A DNA stretch of 64,000 nucleotides from Solwaraspora sp. WMMD406 (lineage in GTDB: Bacteria > Actinomycetota > Actinomycetes > Mycobacteriales > Micromonosporaceae), in contig NZ_JARUBF010000001.1 of the NCBI RefSeq assembly GCF_029626025.1, positions 4,744,001 through 4,808,000 of the forward strand. The letters are read 5' to 3'. The notes under the pieces are model-generated. The model was not told where the DNA came from. It made no database searches and worked only from the letters and a program-made list of their open reading frames with translations. The position numbers and the translations under genes are program-made. Each line of letters starts with the position of its first letter. Position 1 is the first letter of the stretch. Positions 24,933-33,146 of this stretch are shown piece after piece.

Positions 24933-24965
24933 CCCGCCCAGGCTAGGTCTCGTTGACAGACCTAG
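24922..24965. promoter_or_regulatory. Candidate HxlR operator array
   Basis: CTAGGTCT (24943-24950) is exactly inverted as AGACCTAG (24958-24965) with a 7-bp spacer, and a third half-site GTAGGTCT lies at 24922-24929. The array covers the start of the HxlR gene and the 57-bp gap to the thioesterase start, a placement suited to joint repression. Confidence 0.6.
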
Positions 24966-24988
24966 CAACCGGCTGCCAGGCTGCGTCC

Positions 24989-25543
24989 ATGACACAGACC
25001 GAGCGGCCGTCGCAGCCGGACGCGCAGCCGGAGCCGGACGCCGCGCAGCGCAGCCGTACCTTCTCCTGGACCGACCCGGCGGAGGTGCGGCTGGCCGCGT
25101 TGAACGGCCTCGACGGGCTGGGCCAACTGCGGGCGATGGCCTCCGGCGAGATCCCCGCCCCGCCGGTCATGGTGATGCTGGGCCTCGAAGGGCTGGAACC
25201 CGAGCACGGCCGGGTGGGCATCGCGCTGACGCCGCAGGAGTTCCACTACAACGCCTTGGGCACGGTCCACGGTGGCATCATCTCGACGCTGCTGGACACC
25301 GCCGCCGGCTGCGCGGTGCACTCGGTGCTGCCGGCCGGGACGAGCTACACCTCGATCGACCTGAACGTGAAGTTCCTGCGCCCGGTGACGCTCGCCTCGG
25401 GCACGCTGCGCTGCGAGGGCACCGTCGTGCAGCGCGGGCGGCGCACCGCGTACGCCGAGGCGAAGCTGACCGACGCCGCCGGCCGGCTGGCCGCCCACGC
25501 CACCTCGTCCTGCCTGCTGTTCGAGCTGCCACCGACCAGCTGA
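24989..25543 (+). CDS. PaaI-type hotdog-fold thioesterase
   Basis: A 184-residue acyl-CoA thioesterase of the PaaI/YdiI class. The hotdog core begins near residue 50 (VMVMLGLEGLEPEHGRVGIAL). The motif HYNALGTVHGGIISTLLDTAAG carries the helix and catalytic region, followed by YTSIDLNVKFLRPV. The first 35 residues are a Gln/Pro/Asp-rich leader. Divergent from HxlR and convergent with urtE. The acyl substrate is not evident. Confidence 0.9.
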   Translation: MTQTERPSQPDAQPEPDAAQRSRTFSWTDPAEVRLAALNGLDGLGQLRAMASGEIPAPPVMVMLGLEGLEPEHGRVGIALTPQEFHYNALGTVHGGIISTLLDTAAGCAVHSVLPAGTSYTSIDLNVKFLRPVTLASGTLRCEGTVVQRGRRTAYAEAKLTDAAGRLAAHATSSCLLFELPPTS

Positions 25544-25574
25544 GGCCGGGCCGCCAACAAGCTGAGGCCCGGCC
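25544..25574. terminator. Bidirectional hairpin between thioesterase and urtE
   Basis: GGCCGGGCC (25544-25552) pairs perfectly with GGCCCGGCC (25566-25574) across 13 bases. It lies in the 41-bp gap between two convergent stop codons. No T-tract. Confidence 0.65.
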
Positions 25575-25584
25575 CGGCGGTGGG

Positions 25585-26286
25585 TCACACCGACAGCAGC
25601 TGGCGGACCGACTCGTCGCGCAGGTCCTCCTTGTCGCCGGCCCGGACCACCTCGCCGGCGTCGAGGATGACGAACTGGTCGGCGAGCCGCAACGCCAGTT
25701 CGAGGTACTGTTCGACCAGCAGGATCGCCAACCCGGCCTCGGTGTGCAGCCGTTCGATCGCCTCCTCGATCTCGACGATGATCGACGGCTGGATGCCTTC
25801 GGTCGGTTCGTCGAGCAGCAGCATCTTCGGCCGGGTGACCAGCGCGCGGGCGATCGCCAGCTGCTGCTGCTGACCGCCGGAGAGGAACCCGGCCTTACGG
25901 CGCAGCAGGCCGACCAGCGCCGGGAACAGGTCGAGCGCCTCGTCCACGGCCACCTTGTCGGTCCGGGCCGCCTCGACCGCCACCTGCAGGTTCTCCGCGA
26001 CGGTCAACTGCGGGAAGGTCTCGTGGCCCTGCGGCACGTAGCCGAGCCCGAGCCGGACCCGCTCATGCGTCCGTAGCTTGGTGATGTCGCGGCCGTCGAA
26101 GGTGACCCGGCCGGAGCGCACCGGCAGCACCCCGGTGATCGCCTTCAGCAGGGTGGTCTTGCCGACCCCGTTGCGGCCCATCACGCAGACCAGGGCACCG
26201 GCCGGGGCCTGCAGGTCGACCCCGAACAGCACCTGGGCCCGGCCGTACGCGACGTCGAGCGACTCGACGGTCAACATGGCGGTCAC
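25585..26286 (-). CDS. urtE: Urea ABC transporter ATPase UrtE
   Basis: A 233-residue LivF-like ATPase, one of two that power urea import. Walker A GRNGVGKTT, Q-loop YVPQGHETFPQLTV, signature LSGGQQQQL, Walker B LLLDEPTEGIQPSI; the EGIQPSII wording is typical of UrtE rather than amino-acid LivF. The GTG at 26286 is preferred over the ATG at 26277 because AGGAGG lies at proper distance and it overlaps the urtD stop (GTGA). Last gene of urtABCDE. Confidence 0.94.
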   Translation of the reverse strand: MTAMLTVESLDVAYGRAQVLFGVDLQAPAGALVCVMGRNGVGKTTLLKAITGVLPVRSGRVTFDGRDITKLRTHERVRLGLGYVPQGHETFPQLTVAENLQVAVEAARTDKVAVDEALDLFPALVGLLRRKAGFLSGGQQQQLAIARALVTRPKMLLLDEPTEGIQPSIIVEIEEAIERLHTEAGLAILLVEQYLELALRLADQFVILDAGEVVRAGDKEDLRDESVRQLLSV

Positions 26287-27089
26287 GACGACGCCTCCTG
26301 AGCGATCGGTGATCCCTGCGCGGCGGCCGGCGGTTCGGCAGCCTCGGTGCCGTCCTCGCGGCTGCGGCCGAGGTAGACCTGTTGCACCCGGGAATCGGCC
26401 TGCACCTGCGCGACGGTGCCCTCGCAGAGCAGTTTGCCCTCGTGCAGCACGGTGACGGTGCTGGCGAAGCGGCGCAGGAATTCCATGTCGTGTTCGATCA
26501 CCATCACGGTGTGGTCCTTGGCGACCTCGCGCAGCAGCTCGCCGGTGCGTTCGCGTTCGCCGCGGCTCATCCCGGCCACCGGTTCGTCGAGCAGCAGCAG
26601 GCTGGGCTGCTGCACGATCAGCATGCCGATCTCCAGCCACTGCCGCTGGCCGTGCGACAGCACCCCGGCCGGGGCGAACGCCAGGTCGGCCAGGCCGGTG
26701 GTGTCCAGTGCCCGGGACACCTGGTCGGAGACGCCCCGGCGGCGGCGCAGCAGGCCGACCAGCGGTCGGCGGAAGCTGGCCGCCAGGTCGAGGTTTTCCA
26801 GGACGGTGAGCTGCTCGAACACCACCGACGTCTGGAAGGTACGGCCGATGCCGAGCCGGACGATGGCGTGTTCGCGGCGGCCGACGAGTTCCTGGCCGTT
26901 GAACCGGACCGAACCGGACGCCGGTCGGGTCCGGCCGGTGACGACGTCGATCAGGGTGGTCTTGCCGGCCCCGTTGGGTCCGATCAGGAACCGCAGCTCG
27001 CCGGGCTCGACGGTGAGGCTGAGGTCGGTGACCGCCCGGAATCCGTCGAAGACCACGTTGAGGTCGCGGACCTCTAGCTTTCCGCTCAC
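26283..27089 (-). CDS. urtD: Urea ABC transporter ATPase UrtD
   Basis: A 268-residue LivG-like ATPase. FDGFRAVTDLSLTVEPGELRFLIGPNGAGKTT contains Walker A; TFQTSVVFEQLTVLENL, signature LSHGQRQWLEIGM and Walker B LLLLDEPVAGMS follow. The LSHGQ form and the DEPVAGM wording are characteristic of UrtD. The C-terminal tail has 30 extra residues (Glu/Ala/Pro-rich). Overlaps at both ends with urtC and urtE show tight coupling. Confidence 0.95.
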   Translation of the reverse strand: MSGKLEVRDLNVVFDGFRAVTDLSLTVEPGELRFLIGPNGAGKTTLIDVVTGRTRPASGSVRFNGQELVGRREHAIVRLGIGRTFQTSVVFEQLTVLENLDLAASFRRPLVGLLRRRRGVSDQVSRALDTTGLADLAFAPAGVLSHGQRQWLEIGMLIVQQPSLLLLDEPVAGMSRGERERTGELLREVAKDHTVMVIEHDMEFLRRFASTVTVLHEGKLLCEGTVAQVQADSRVQQVYLGRSREDGTEAAEPPAAAQGSPIAQEASS

Positions 27090-28333
27090 GGCTGGTCACC
27101 TCCGACCGAGGCGGTCGCCGCCGGTTGGGCCGGCGCGGGCGCGGCGGTGTCACCGGCCGCCGGTGACACCGGGGCCGCGCCGGGCGGACCACCGGTGGAC
27201 CGGCCGGGCCAGCGGTGCCGTACCGCCGACCAGCCGTCGGCGAGCAGCCCGGCGAGGCCCCGGGGGGCCCACATCATCACGGCGATGAACAGCCCGCCGA
27301 GCAGGTAGAGCCAGCCCGACGGCCACTGTTCGCTGAGCACCGTACTGCCGTAGTTGAACAGGATGGCCCCGCCGACCGCGCCGACCAGCGAGAACCGCCC
27401 GCCGATGGCGACCGCGACCAGCATCTCGATCGACGGCACCACACCCAGGTCGGCCGGTCCGAGGATGCCGACCACCGGCACGAACAGCGCGCCGGCGATC
27501 CCGGCCATCGCCGCCGACAACGCGTACACCAGGGTCTTGACCACGGCCGGGTCGTAGCCGAGGAACCGGACCCGGTCCTCGCCGTCGCGGATGGCGACCA
27601 GCAGTTTGCCGAACCGGGAGTGGGTGAGCTGCCAGGCGGCCAGGAACACCAGGCCGAGCGCGCCGACGCAGACATAGTAGACGATCCGCTTCTGCGCCGG
27701 GTCGTACAGGTCGAGGCCGAAGAAGAACTGGACGTTGGTCAGGCCGTTGGTGCCGCCGGTGAGTCCCTGCTGGCCGATCAGCAGGATCACGAACGCGGCG
27801 GCCAGGGCCTGGGACAGTACGGCGAAGTAGGCGCCCCGGACCCGTTGGCGGAACACCAGGGTGCCGAGGATCAACGCCACCGTGGTCGGCAGGACGACCA
27901 CCATGGACAGGGCGAAGAACGGGTTGCGGAACGGTGCCCAGATCGCCGGCAGCGTCTCCACCCCGCTCCACACCATGAAGTCGGGCAGGTTGCCCTCGCC
28001 GGCGTCGGCGAGTTTGAGGTACATGCCCATGGCGTAGCCGCCGAGGCCGAAGAAGACGCCCTGGCCGAGGGTGAGCATGCCGCCGCGTCCCCAGGCCAGG
28101 TAGATGCCGACGGCGACGATGGCGTAGCAGAGGTACTTGGCGAGCAAGTCCAGCCGGAACGGGCTGAGCGCGAGCGGCGCGACGACCAGCAGCAGGACGC
28201 CGACGGCGACGAACACAGCCGGTCCGGGCCAGCGGGCGGGCGGCCGGGCGGCGAAGCGGGCCGCCGGTCGCGGGTCGGCCGGGGTCGGCCGGGCCGGGGT
28301 CGCCGGGGCCGGGGTCGTCCGGGGGGCGCTCAT
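27086..28333 (-). CDS. urtC: Urea ABC transporter permease UrtC
   Basis: A 415-residue LivM-like permease with about ten helices from residue 42 on. RGGMLTLGQGVFFGLGGYAMGMYLKL, GQQGLTGGTNGLTN, and SIEMLVAVAIGGRFSLVGAVGGAIL are conserved in UrtC. N-terminal (1-40) and C-terminal (about 370-415) extensions are Pro/Ala-rich and hydrophilic. The ATG at 28333 overlaps the urtB stop (ATGA). Confidence 0.94.
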   Translation of the reverse strand: MSAPRTTPAPATPARPTPADPRPAARFAARPPARWPGPAVFVAVGVLLLVVAPLALSPFRLDLLAKYLCYAIVAVGIYLAWGRGGMLTLGQGVFFGLGGYAMGMYLKLADAGEGNLPDFMVWSGVETLPAIWAPFRNPFFALSMVVVLPTTVALILGTLVFRQRVRGAYFAVLSQALAAAFVILLIGQQGLTGGTNGLTNVQFFFGLDLYDPAQKRIVYYVCVGALGLVFLAAWQLTHSRFGKLLVAIRDGEDRVRFLGYDPAVVKTLVYALSAAMAGIAGALFVPVVGILGPADLGVVPSIEMLVAVAIGGRFSLVGAVGGAILFNYGSTVLSEQWPSGWLYLLGGLFIAVMMWAPRGLAGLLADGWSAVRHRWPGRSTGGPPGAAPVSPAAGDTAAPAPAQPAATASVGGDQP

Positions 28334-29205
28334 GTCAGCGCCCGGGAACGGAGGACGAACATGCCCTGTGGACGGAACTGGAGGAAGGCCACGATCACCG
28401 CGAAGACCACCACCTTGGCGAGGCTGGCATCGGTCCAGAATTCGACATAGCTGTTGATCACGCCGAGGGCGATCGCGGCGATCACCGCACCACGCAGTTG
28501 CCCGAGTCCCCCGGCGACGACGACGAGGAACGCGTCCACGATGTAGTAGGTGCCCAACGACGGCCCGACCGGGCCGATCAGGGTGAGCGCCACCCCGGCG
28601 ACACCGGCCAGGCCGGAGCCGATGAAGAAGGTGAGCTGGTCGACCCGCTGGGTGGCCACCCCGGTGACGGCGGCGAGTTGGCGGTTCTGCATCACCGCCC
28701 GCATCCGGCGGCCGTAGGACAGTTTGCCGAGGTAGAGCGAGATCGCGACCACGCAGGCGATCGCGAGGACCATGATGAAGATCCGGTTGTACGGCAGCCG
28801 TACGCCGACCACGTCGATCCCGCCGGTGAGCCATCCGGGCGCGGTGACCTGCACGTTCGGCGCGCCGAAGATGTCGCGGGCGAGCTGCTGCAGGATCAGG
28901 CTGACACCGAAGGTGAGCAGCAGGGTGTCCAGGGGCCGGCCGTAGAAGCGTCGGATCACCAGCCGCTCCAGGATCAAGCCCATGGTGCCGGCGATGAGGA
29001 ACGCGACCGGCAGGGCGGCCGGGACGGCTTGCGTCCCGACCAACCCCTGCATCATGTACGCGGTGTAGGCGCCCGCCAGGATGAACTCCCCGTGGGCCAT
29101 GTTGATGACGCCCATCTGACCGAAGGTGAACGTCAGTCCCAGCGCGATCAGGAGCAGCACCGCTCCGATACTCGCGCCGATGACCAGTTGGTTGACGACA
29201 GCCAT
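28330..29205 (-). CDS. urtB: Urea ABC transporter permease UrtB
   Basis: A 291-residue LivH-like permease with about eight helices. FTFGQMGVINMAHGEFILAGAYTAYM and MRAVMQNRQLAAVTGV are family hallmarks. The ATG at 29205 has GGAGG eight bases upstream; the alternative GTG at 29214 would lie inside that ribosome-binding site. It follows urtA by 32 bases. Confidence 0.94.
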   Translation of the reverse strand: MAVVNQLVIGASIGAVLLLIALGLTFTFGQMGVINMAHGEFILAGAYTAYMMQGLVGTQAVPAALPVAFLIAGTMGLILERLVIRRFYGRPLDTLLLTFGVSLILQQLARDIFGAPNVQVTAPGWLTGGIDVVGVRLPYNRIFIMVLAIACVVAISLYLGKLSYGRRMRAVMQNRQLAAVTGVATQRVDQLTFFIGSGLAGVAGVALTLIGPVGPSLGTYYIVDAFLVVVAGGLGQLRGAVIAAIALGVINSYVEFWTDASLAKVVVFAVIVAFLQFRPQGMFVLRSRALT

Positions 29206-29237
29206 GGCGGGCACCTCCCTCCGCTAGTCGCGCCGGG

Positions 29238-30461
29238 TCAGGACAGGCCTTCGGCCCAGTCGTAGCCGGTCAGGTATGGGTCCGGCTTGATGGGTTCGCC
29301 GGAGTTCCACACCTCTTGGATCTGGCCGTCGGGCTGCACCACGCCGATCCGGGCCGTCTTGTGGACGTGCTGGTTGTCGCCGTCGATGGTGACCTTGCCT
29401 TCGGGGGCGTCGATGCTGATCCCGCCGGCGGCTTCCTTGACGGCTTCGACCTCGGTGGTGCCGGCCGCTTCGACGGCCGCCGCCCACAGGTAGACGGCGT
29501 TGTAGCCGGCTTCCATCGGGTCGGAGGTGACCTTGTCGGCGCCGTACTTGGCCTTGAAGGCCTCGACGAACTCGGTGTTCCGGTCGCCTTCGGTGGTCTG
29601 GTAGTAGTTCCATGCCACCAGGTGTCCGGCGACGTTCTCCGGGCCGATGCCGACGACTTCTTCCTCGGCGACGCTGACCGAGACGGTCGGCATCGCGTCG
29701 GCGGTGATGCCGGCGCTGGTCAGCTGCTTGAAGAAGGCGACGTTGCTGTCGCCGTTGAGGGTGTTGAACACCGCGTCGGGTTGGGCCTGCTGCAGCTTGT
29801 TGACCACGGTGCTGTACTCGGTGTGGCCGAGCGGGGTGTACTCCTCGCCGACGACCTGCATGCCGTTGGCTTCGGCGTACGCCTTGATGATCTTGTTGGC
29901 GGTACGCGGGAAGACGTAGTCGCTGCCGACCAGGAAGATCGTCTGGTGGCCCTGCTCCTTGAGATAGTCCAGGCCGGGCACGATCTGCTGGTTGGTGGTG
30001 GCTCCGGTGTAGAAGATGTACGGCGAGCTTTCCAGCCCTTCGTACTGCACCGGGTACCACAGCAGCGCCTTGTTGCGCTCGAAGACCGGCAGCATCGCCT
30101 TACGGCTGGCCGACGTCCAGCCACCGAAGACGGTGGCGACCTTGTCCTGGGAGATCAGCTTCTGGGCCTTCTCGGCGAACGTGGGCCAGTCCGAGGCACC
30201 GTCCTCGACGACGGGTTCGATCTGCTTGCCCAGCACGCCACCGGCGGCGTTGATCTCCTCGATCGCGAGCAGCTCCGCGTCGCGTACGGTGACTTCGCTG
30301 ATCGCCATGGTGCCGCTCAGCGAGTGCAGGATCCCGACCTTGATCGTGTCGGAGTCCGTGTCGCCGCCGGAGGCGGTGGGATCCTCCGCGCACGCCGTGG
30401 CCGCAACCAATGTCGACAATATACAGAGCGCGGCGAGGCCGCCCCGGAAGCGTCGTGGCAT
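29238..30461 (-). CDS. urtA: Urea ABC transporter substrate-binding lipoprotein UrtA
   Basis: A 407-residue lipoprotein that binds urea outside the membrane. The signal peptide (residues 1-24) ends at a cysteine in VAATAC. The mature protein has [49 protein letters not shown], and [18 protein letters not shown] then [12 protein letters not shown]-like sequence ([12 protein letters not shown]), which are specific to UrtA rather than branched-chain amino-acid binders. GGGGAG precedes the ATG. First gene of the operon and probably nitrogen-regulated; upstream GAAAC half-sites (near 30487 and, inverted, 30514) are possible but weak GlnR elements. Confidence 0.95.
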   Translation of the reverse strand: MPRRFRGGLAALCILSTLVAATACAEDPTASGGDTDSDTIKVGILHSLSGTMAISEVTVRDAELLAIEEINAAGGVLGKQIEPVVEDGASDWPTFAEKAQKLISQDKVATVFGGWTSASRKAMLPVFERNKALLWYPVQYEGLESSPYIFYTGATTNQQIVPGLDYLKEQGHQTIFLVGSDYVFPRTANKIIKAYAEANGMQVVGEEYTPLGHTEYSTVVNKLQQAQPDAVFNTLNGDSNVAFFKQLTSAGITADAMPTVSVSVAEEEVVGIGPENVAGHLVAWNYYQTTEGDRNTEFVEAFKAKYGADKVTSDPMEAGYNAVYLWAAAVEAAGTTEVEAVKEAAGGISIDAPEGKVTIDGDNQHVHKTARIGVVQPDGQIQEVWNSGEPIKPDPYLTGYDWAEGLS

Positions 30462-30601
30462 CCAACTCCCCTTCAGCCGAAGTTGTGGTGCCACGAAACG
30501 TAGGGAGGGCGGGTTTCACGAATCTCGACGCATCGATTTCCAATGCGTTAAGCCCGTCTCACCGTCAACCTGAGCGTCTAGTGAGGCGGGTCGGCCACCG
30601 G

Positions 30602-30655
30602 TCCACCGACGACCGGCGCTCCACCCACGACGGGCACTCCACCGACGACCGGCCA
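30602..30655 (+). repeat. Three tandem 18-bp repeats between urtA and the desaturase gene
   Basis: Units of the form TCCACCGACGACCGGCGC at 30602-30619, 30620-30637 and 30638-30655; the first and third differ at their last two bases, the middle at three or four. The stretch lies in the 256-bp gap upstream of urtA and downstream of the desaturase stop. No open frame uses it. Confidence 0.75.
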
Positions 30656-30660
30656 CACCC

Positions 30661-30699
30661 GACGCGGGTCCCGTGGCGACCAGCCACGAGACCCGCGTC
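30661..30699. terminator. Strong hairpin after the desaturase gene
   Basis: GACGCGGGTC-CC-GTGGC pairs with GCCAC-GA-GACCCGCGTC around a five-base loop: ten plus five base pairs with a 2x2 internal loop. It starts 19 bases beyond the desaturase stop on the minus strand. No T-tract. Confidence 0.65.
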
Positions 30700-30717
30700 G
30701 CCAACACTGGGCACGGC

Positions 30718-31635
30718 TCAGCGATTGCGGGCGCGCCGCTCCTCGCGTCGTGCCTCGAACCGGGCGGCGGCGGTGTCCATCTGCGCCATCTGGTCGGCGA
30801 GCTGCTCGCGGGCCGCCTCGCCGTCGGCGTCCAGCCCGGTCACGTTCCAGATGTCCCACTGGCGCAGCACCGGCGAGAGCACCTCGTCGTGGTGCTGGCG
30901 CAGGTCGTAGATGCCGGCCATGGCGATCGCCACCGACTTGCGGGCGAACCCGTCGATGCCGACCCCGGGCATCTGGAAGTCGGCGACCACGTCCGCCACG
31001 GCCCGCATCGCCTGGCTCGGGGCCAGCTCGAACGCCGCGCCGAGCAGATTGCGATAGAACATCATGTGCAGGTTCTCGTCGGCGGCGACCCGGGCCAGCA
31101 GCCGCTCACACAGCGGGTCGCCGGTGGCTTTGCCGGTGTTGCGGTGCGAGATCCGGGTGGCCAGCTCCTGGAACGACACGTACGCCAGCGAGTGCAGCAC
31201 CTCGTCGCTGTGCACGTTGGCGTAGCCGTTGGACATGTGCACCATCCGGGCCCGCTCCAGCGCGACCGGATCCACCGCCCGGGTGACGGTCAGGTAATCG
31301 CGGATCGCGGTGCCGTGCCGGCCCTCCTCGGCGGTCCACCGGTGCACCCACGTGCCCCACGCGCCGTCGCGGCCGAACAGAGTGGCGATCTCGTGATGGT
31401 ACGAGGGCAGGTTGTCTTCGGTGAGCAGGTTCACCACCAGGGCGGTACGGGCGACCTCGGGGATGCTGAAGTCCTCCGGTGACCAGGGTTCGCCGCCGAG
31501 CGGGCCGTCGAAGGTGCGCCCGTCGCTCCACGGTACGTACTCGTGCGGGAACCACTCCTTGGCCAGGCTCAGATGCCGGTCGAGGTTGGTGGCGACCACC
31601 GGCTCCAGTTCGATCAGCAGGGCGGTCTGGGACAT
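30718..31635 (-). CDS. Acyl-ACP desaturase (ferritin-like di-iron)
   Basis: A 305-residue soluble stearoyl-ACP-desaturase-family protein (DesA1/DesA2-like), which introduces a double bond into ACP-bound fatty acids. The two iron-binding ExxH motifs are WTAEEGRHGTAI (about residue 107) and ADENLHMMFYRN (about 195), each on a long helix; NLPSYHHEI supplies another ligand region. The C-terminus is Arg/Glu-rich. The ATG at 31635 gives the standard N-terminus but has no close ribosome-binding site; a GTG at 31650 is possible. A long palindrome at 31670-31698 lies just upstream. Confidence 0.9.
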   Translation of the reverse strand: MSQTALLIELEPVVATNLDRHLSLAKEWFPHEYVPWSDGRTFDGPLGGEPWSPEDFSIPEVARTALVVNLLTEDNLPSYHHEIATLFGRDGAWGTWVHRWTAEEGRHGTAIRDYLTVTRAVDPVALERARMVHMSNGYANVHSDEVLHSLAYVSFQELATRISHRNTGKATGDPLCERLLARVAADENLHMMFYRNLLGAAFELAPSQAMRAVADVVADFQMPGVGIDGFARKSVAIAMAGIYDLRQHHDEVLSPVLRQWDIWNVTGLDADGEAAREQLADQMAQMDTAAARFEARREERRARNR

Positions 31636-31669
31636 CGGGGCGACGGACACGACGGACAACAGCTTCTCC

Positions 31670-31702
31670 CTACGGCAGCGTAACTTACGCAACCGTAGGT
31701 TA
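31670..31702. promoter_or_regulatory. Overlapping palindromes in the desaturase promoter
   Basis: The 29 bases from 31670 to 31698 form a near-perfect palindrome with arms CTACGG-N2-GCGTAA and TTACGC-N2-CCGTAG. A second palindrome, TAAC-N-TACG-N4-CGTA-N-GTTA, overlaps it at 31681-31702. They lie 35-67 bp upstream of the ATG. Size and position suit a TetR-type fatty-acid regulator that is not in this window. Confidence 0.65.
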
Positions 31703-31774
31703 TCCGAAGCCGTCGCCGCCACTTCTCCCGAGCGAATCGCCCCTTTCGTCGCCGACTACCCGTTAGATCGTTGG

Positions 31775-33133
31775 TCAGTCGGCCGCCGCCGCCGACCCGC
31801 CCGACACCGTCGGTGTCAACTCGGACGCCGGCGGTGACCAGGTCGAACGCTCCGCCGGCTGCTGCGCACCCGACCGGATGTCCTTGACGCTGTCCGGCTC
31901 CCCGTCGACCCCCGGGAACCACACGTACGGAATGCCGCGCCGTGCCGCGTACCGGATCTGCTTGCCGAACTTCGCCGCCGACGGCGACACCTCGACGGCG
32001 ATCCCCCGCCGCCGCAGCGCGTCCGCGACCTGGTTGCCGGCCGGCCGGTCGGACTCGGCCGGCAACGCCACCAGCACACAGGTCGGCACCGGCCGGGAGA
32101 TCGACAACGCGTCGGCACCGAACAACAACCCCAGCAGCCGGGACACCCCGATCGAGATGCCCACCCCCGGGAAGCGGTCCGCCCCGGCCGAGGCGAGATC
32201 GTCGTAGCGGCCACCCGAGCAGATCGAACCGAACCGCTCGTACCCCCGCAGTTGGGTCTCGTAGACCGTGCCGGTGTAGTAGTCGAGCCCGCGGGCGATC
32301 CGTAGGTCGGCCACGCACAGGCCGGGCGCGTGCGCGGCGGCCGTCTCCAGCACCACGACCAGCTCGGCGAGCCCTTCGTCGAGCAGCGGGTGCTCGACCC
32401 CGAGGCCGCGTACCGCGTCGGCGACCGAGGCGTCCGGCGCGGAGATCTCCGCCAGCGACAGACACGCCTTCGCCTGGCTCTCGCCGGCCCCGGCCGTACT
32501 CATCAGCAGCTCGGCCACCCGCTGCGGACCGATCTTGTCGAGCTTGTCGATCGCCCGCAGCGCCGCGTCCGGGTCGGTCAACCCGATCCCCCGGTAGAAA
32601 CCCTCGCAGACCTTGCGGTTGTTGACCTGGATCCGCACCGGCGGGATCGGCAGACTGGCCAACGCGTCCCCGATGACCAGCGGCAACTCCGCCTCGTGGT
32701 GCGGGGCCAGCTCGTCGCGGTCAACGATGTCGATGTCGGCCTGCAGGAACTCGCGGTAGCGGCCCTCCTGCGGCCGCTCGCCCCGCCACACCTTCTGGAT
32801 CTGGTAGCGGCGGAACGGGAACTGCAGCTTGCCGGCGTTCTCCAACACGTAGCGGGCGAACGGCACGGTCAGGTCGAAGTGCAGCCCGAGGGCGTCGTCG
32901 CCGGCCGAGGCCGCCGCGTCCGGGTCGGCCTGCAGCCGGCGCAGCAGGTAGACCTCCTTGGAGGTCTCCCCCTTGCGCAGCAGCTGGTCCAGCGGCTCGA
33001 CCGCCCGGGTCTCCAGCGGCGCGAAGCCGTACAGCTCGAAGGTGCGGCGCAGCCGGTCGATCACGTACTGCTCGATCATCCGCTGCGGGGGAAGCCACTC
33101 CGGAAAGCCGGAGATCGGCGTGGGCTTGCTCAT
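31775..33133 (-). CDS. hisS: Histidyl-tRNA synthetase
   Basis: A 452-residue class II synthetase that charges tRNA-His. Motif 1 region SGFPEWLPPQRMIEQYVIDRLRRTFELYGF, motif 2 FRRYQIQKVWRGERPQEGRYREF, the histidine-specific RGLDYYTGTVYE, and motif 3 GGRYDDL with GISIGVSRLLGLL are all present. The C-terminal anticodon domain starts near VPTCVLVALP and ends with a Ser/Pro/Ala tail. This longer, GRYREFLQADID-type sequence is the HisRS variant common in actinobacteria. The ATG at 33133 has GGAGAG upstream. Confidence 0.95.
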   Translation of the reverse strand: MSKPTPISGFPEWLPPQRMIEQYVIDRLRRTFELYGFAPLETRAVEPLDQLLRKGETSKEVYLLRRLQADPDAAASAGDDALGLHFDLTVPFARYVLENAGKLQFPFRRYQIQKVWRGERPQEGRYREFLQADIDIVDRDELAPHHEAELPLVIGDALASLPIPPVRIQVNNRKVCEGFYRGIGLTDPDAALRAIDKLDKIGPQRVAELLMSTAGAGESQAKACLSLAEISAPDASVADAVRGLGVEHPLLDEGLAELVVVLETAAAHAPGLCVADLRIARGLDYYTGTVYETQLRGYERFGSICSGGRYDDLASAGADRFPGVGISIGVSRLLGLLFGADALSISRPVPTCVLVALPAESDRPAGNQVADALRRRGIAVEVSPSAAKFGKQIRYAARRGIPYVWFPGVDGEPDSVKDIRSGAQQPAERSTWSPPASELTPTVSGGSAAAAD

Positions 33134-33146
33134 CAGGAACTCTCCG

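Noticed and set aside
25585-30461. Branched-chain amino-acid (Liv) transporter
   Set aside because: UrtA-specific wording ([10 protein letters not shown]), the LSHGQ signature of UrtD and EGIQPSI of UrtE point to urea.
30462-30560. Strong GlnR operator before urtA
   Set aside because: Only isolated GAAAC half-sites are present, without a GTnAC half-site at the right spacing; kept as a remark only.
30602-30655. CRISPR-like array
   Set aside because: Units are contiguous without spacers, only 18 bp and three in number, and no cas genes are present.
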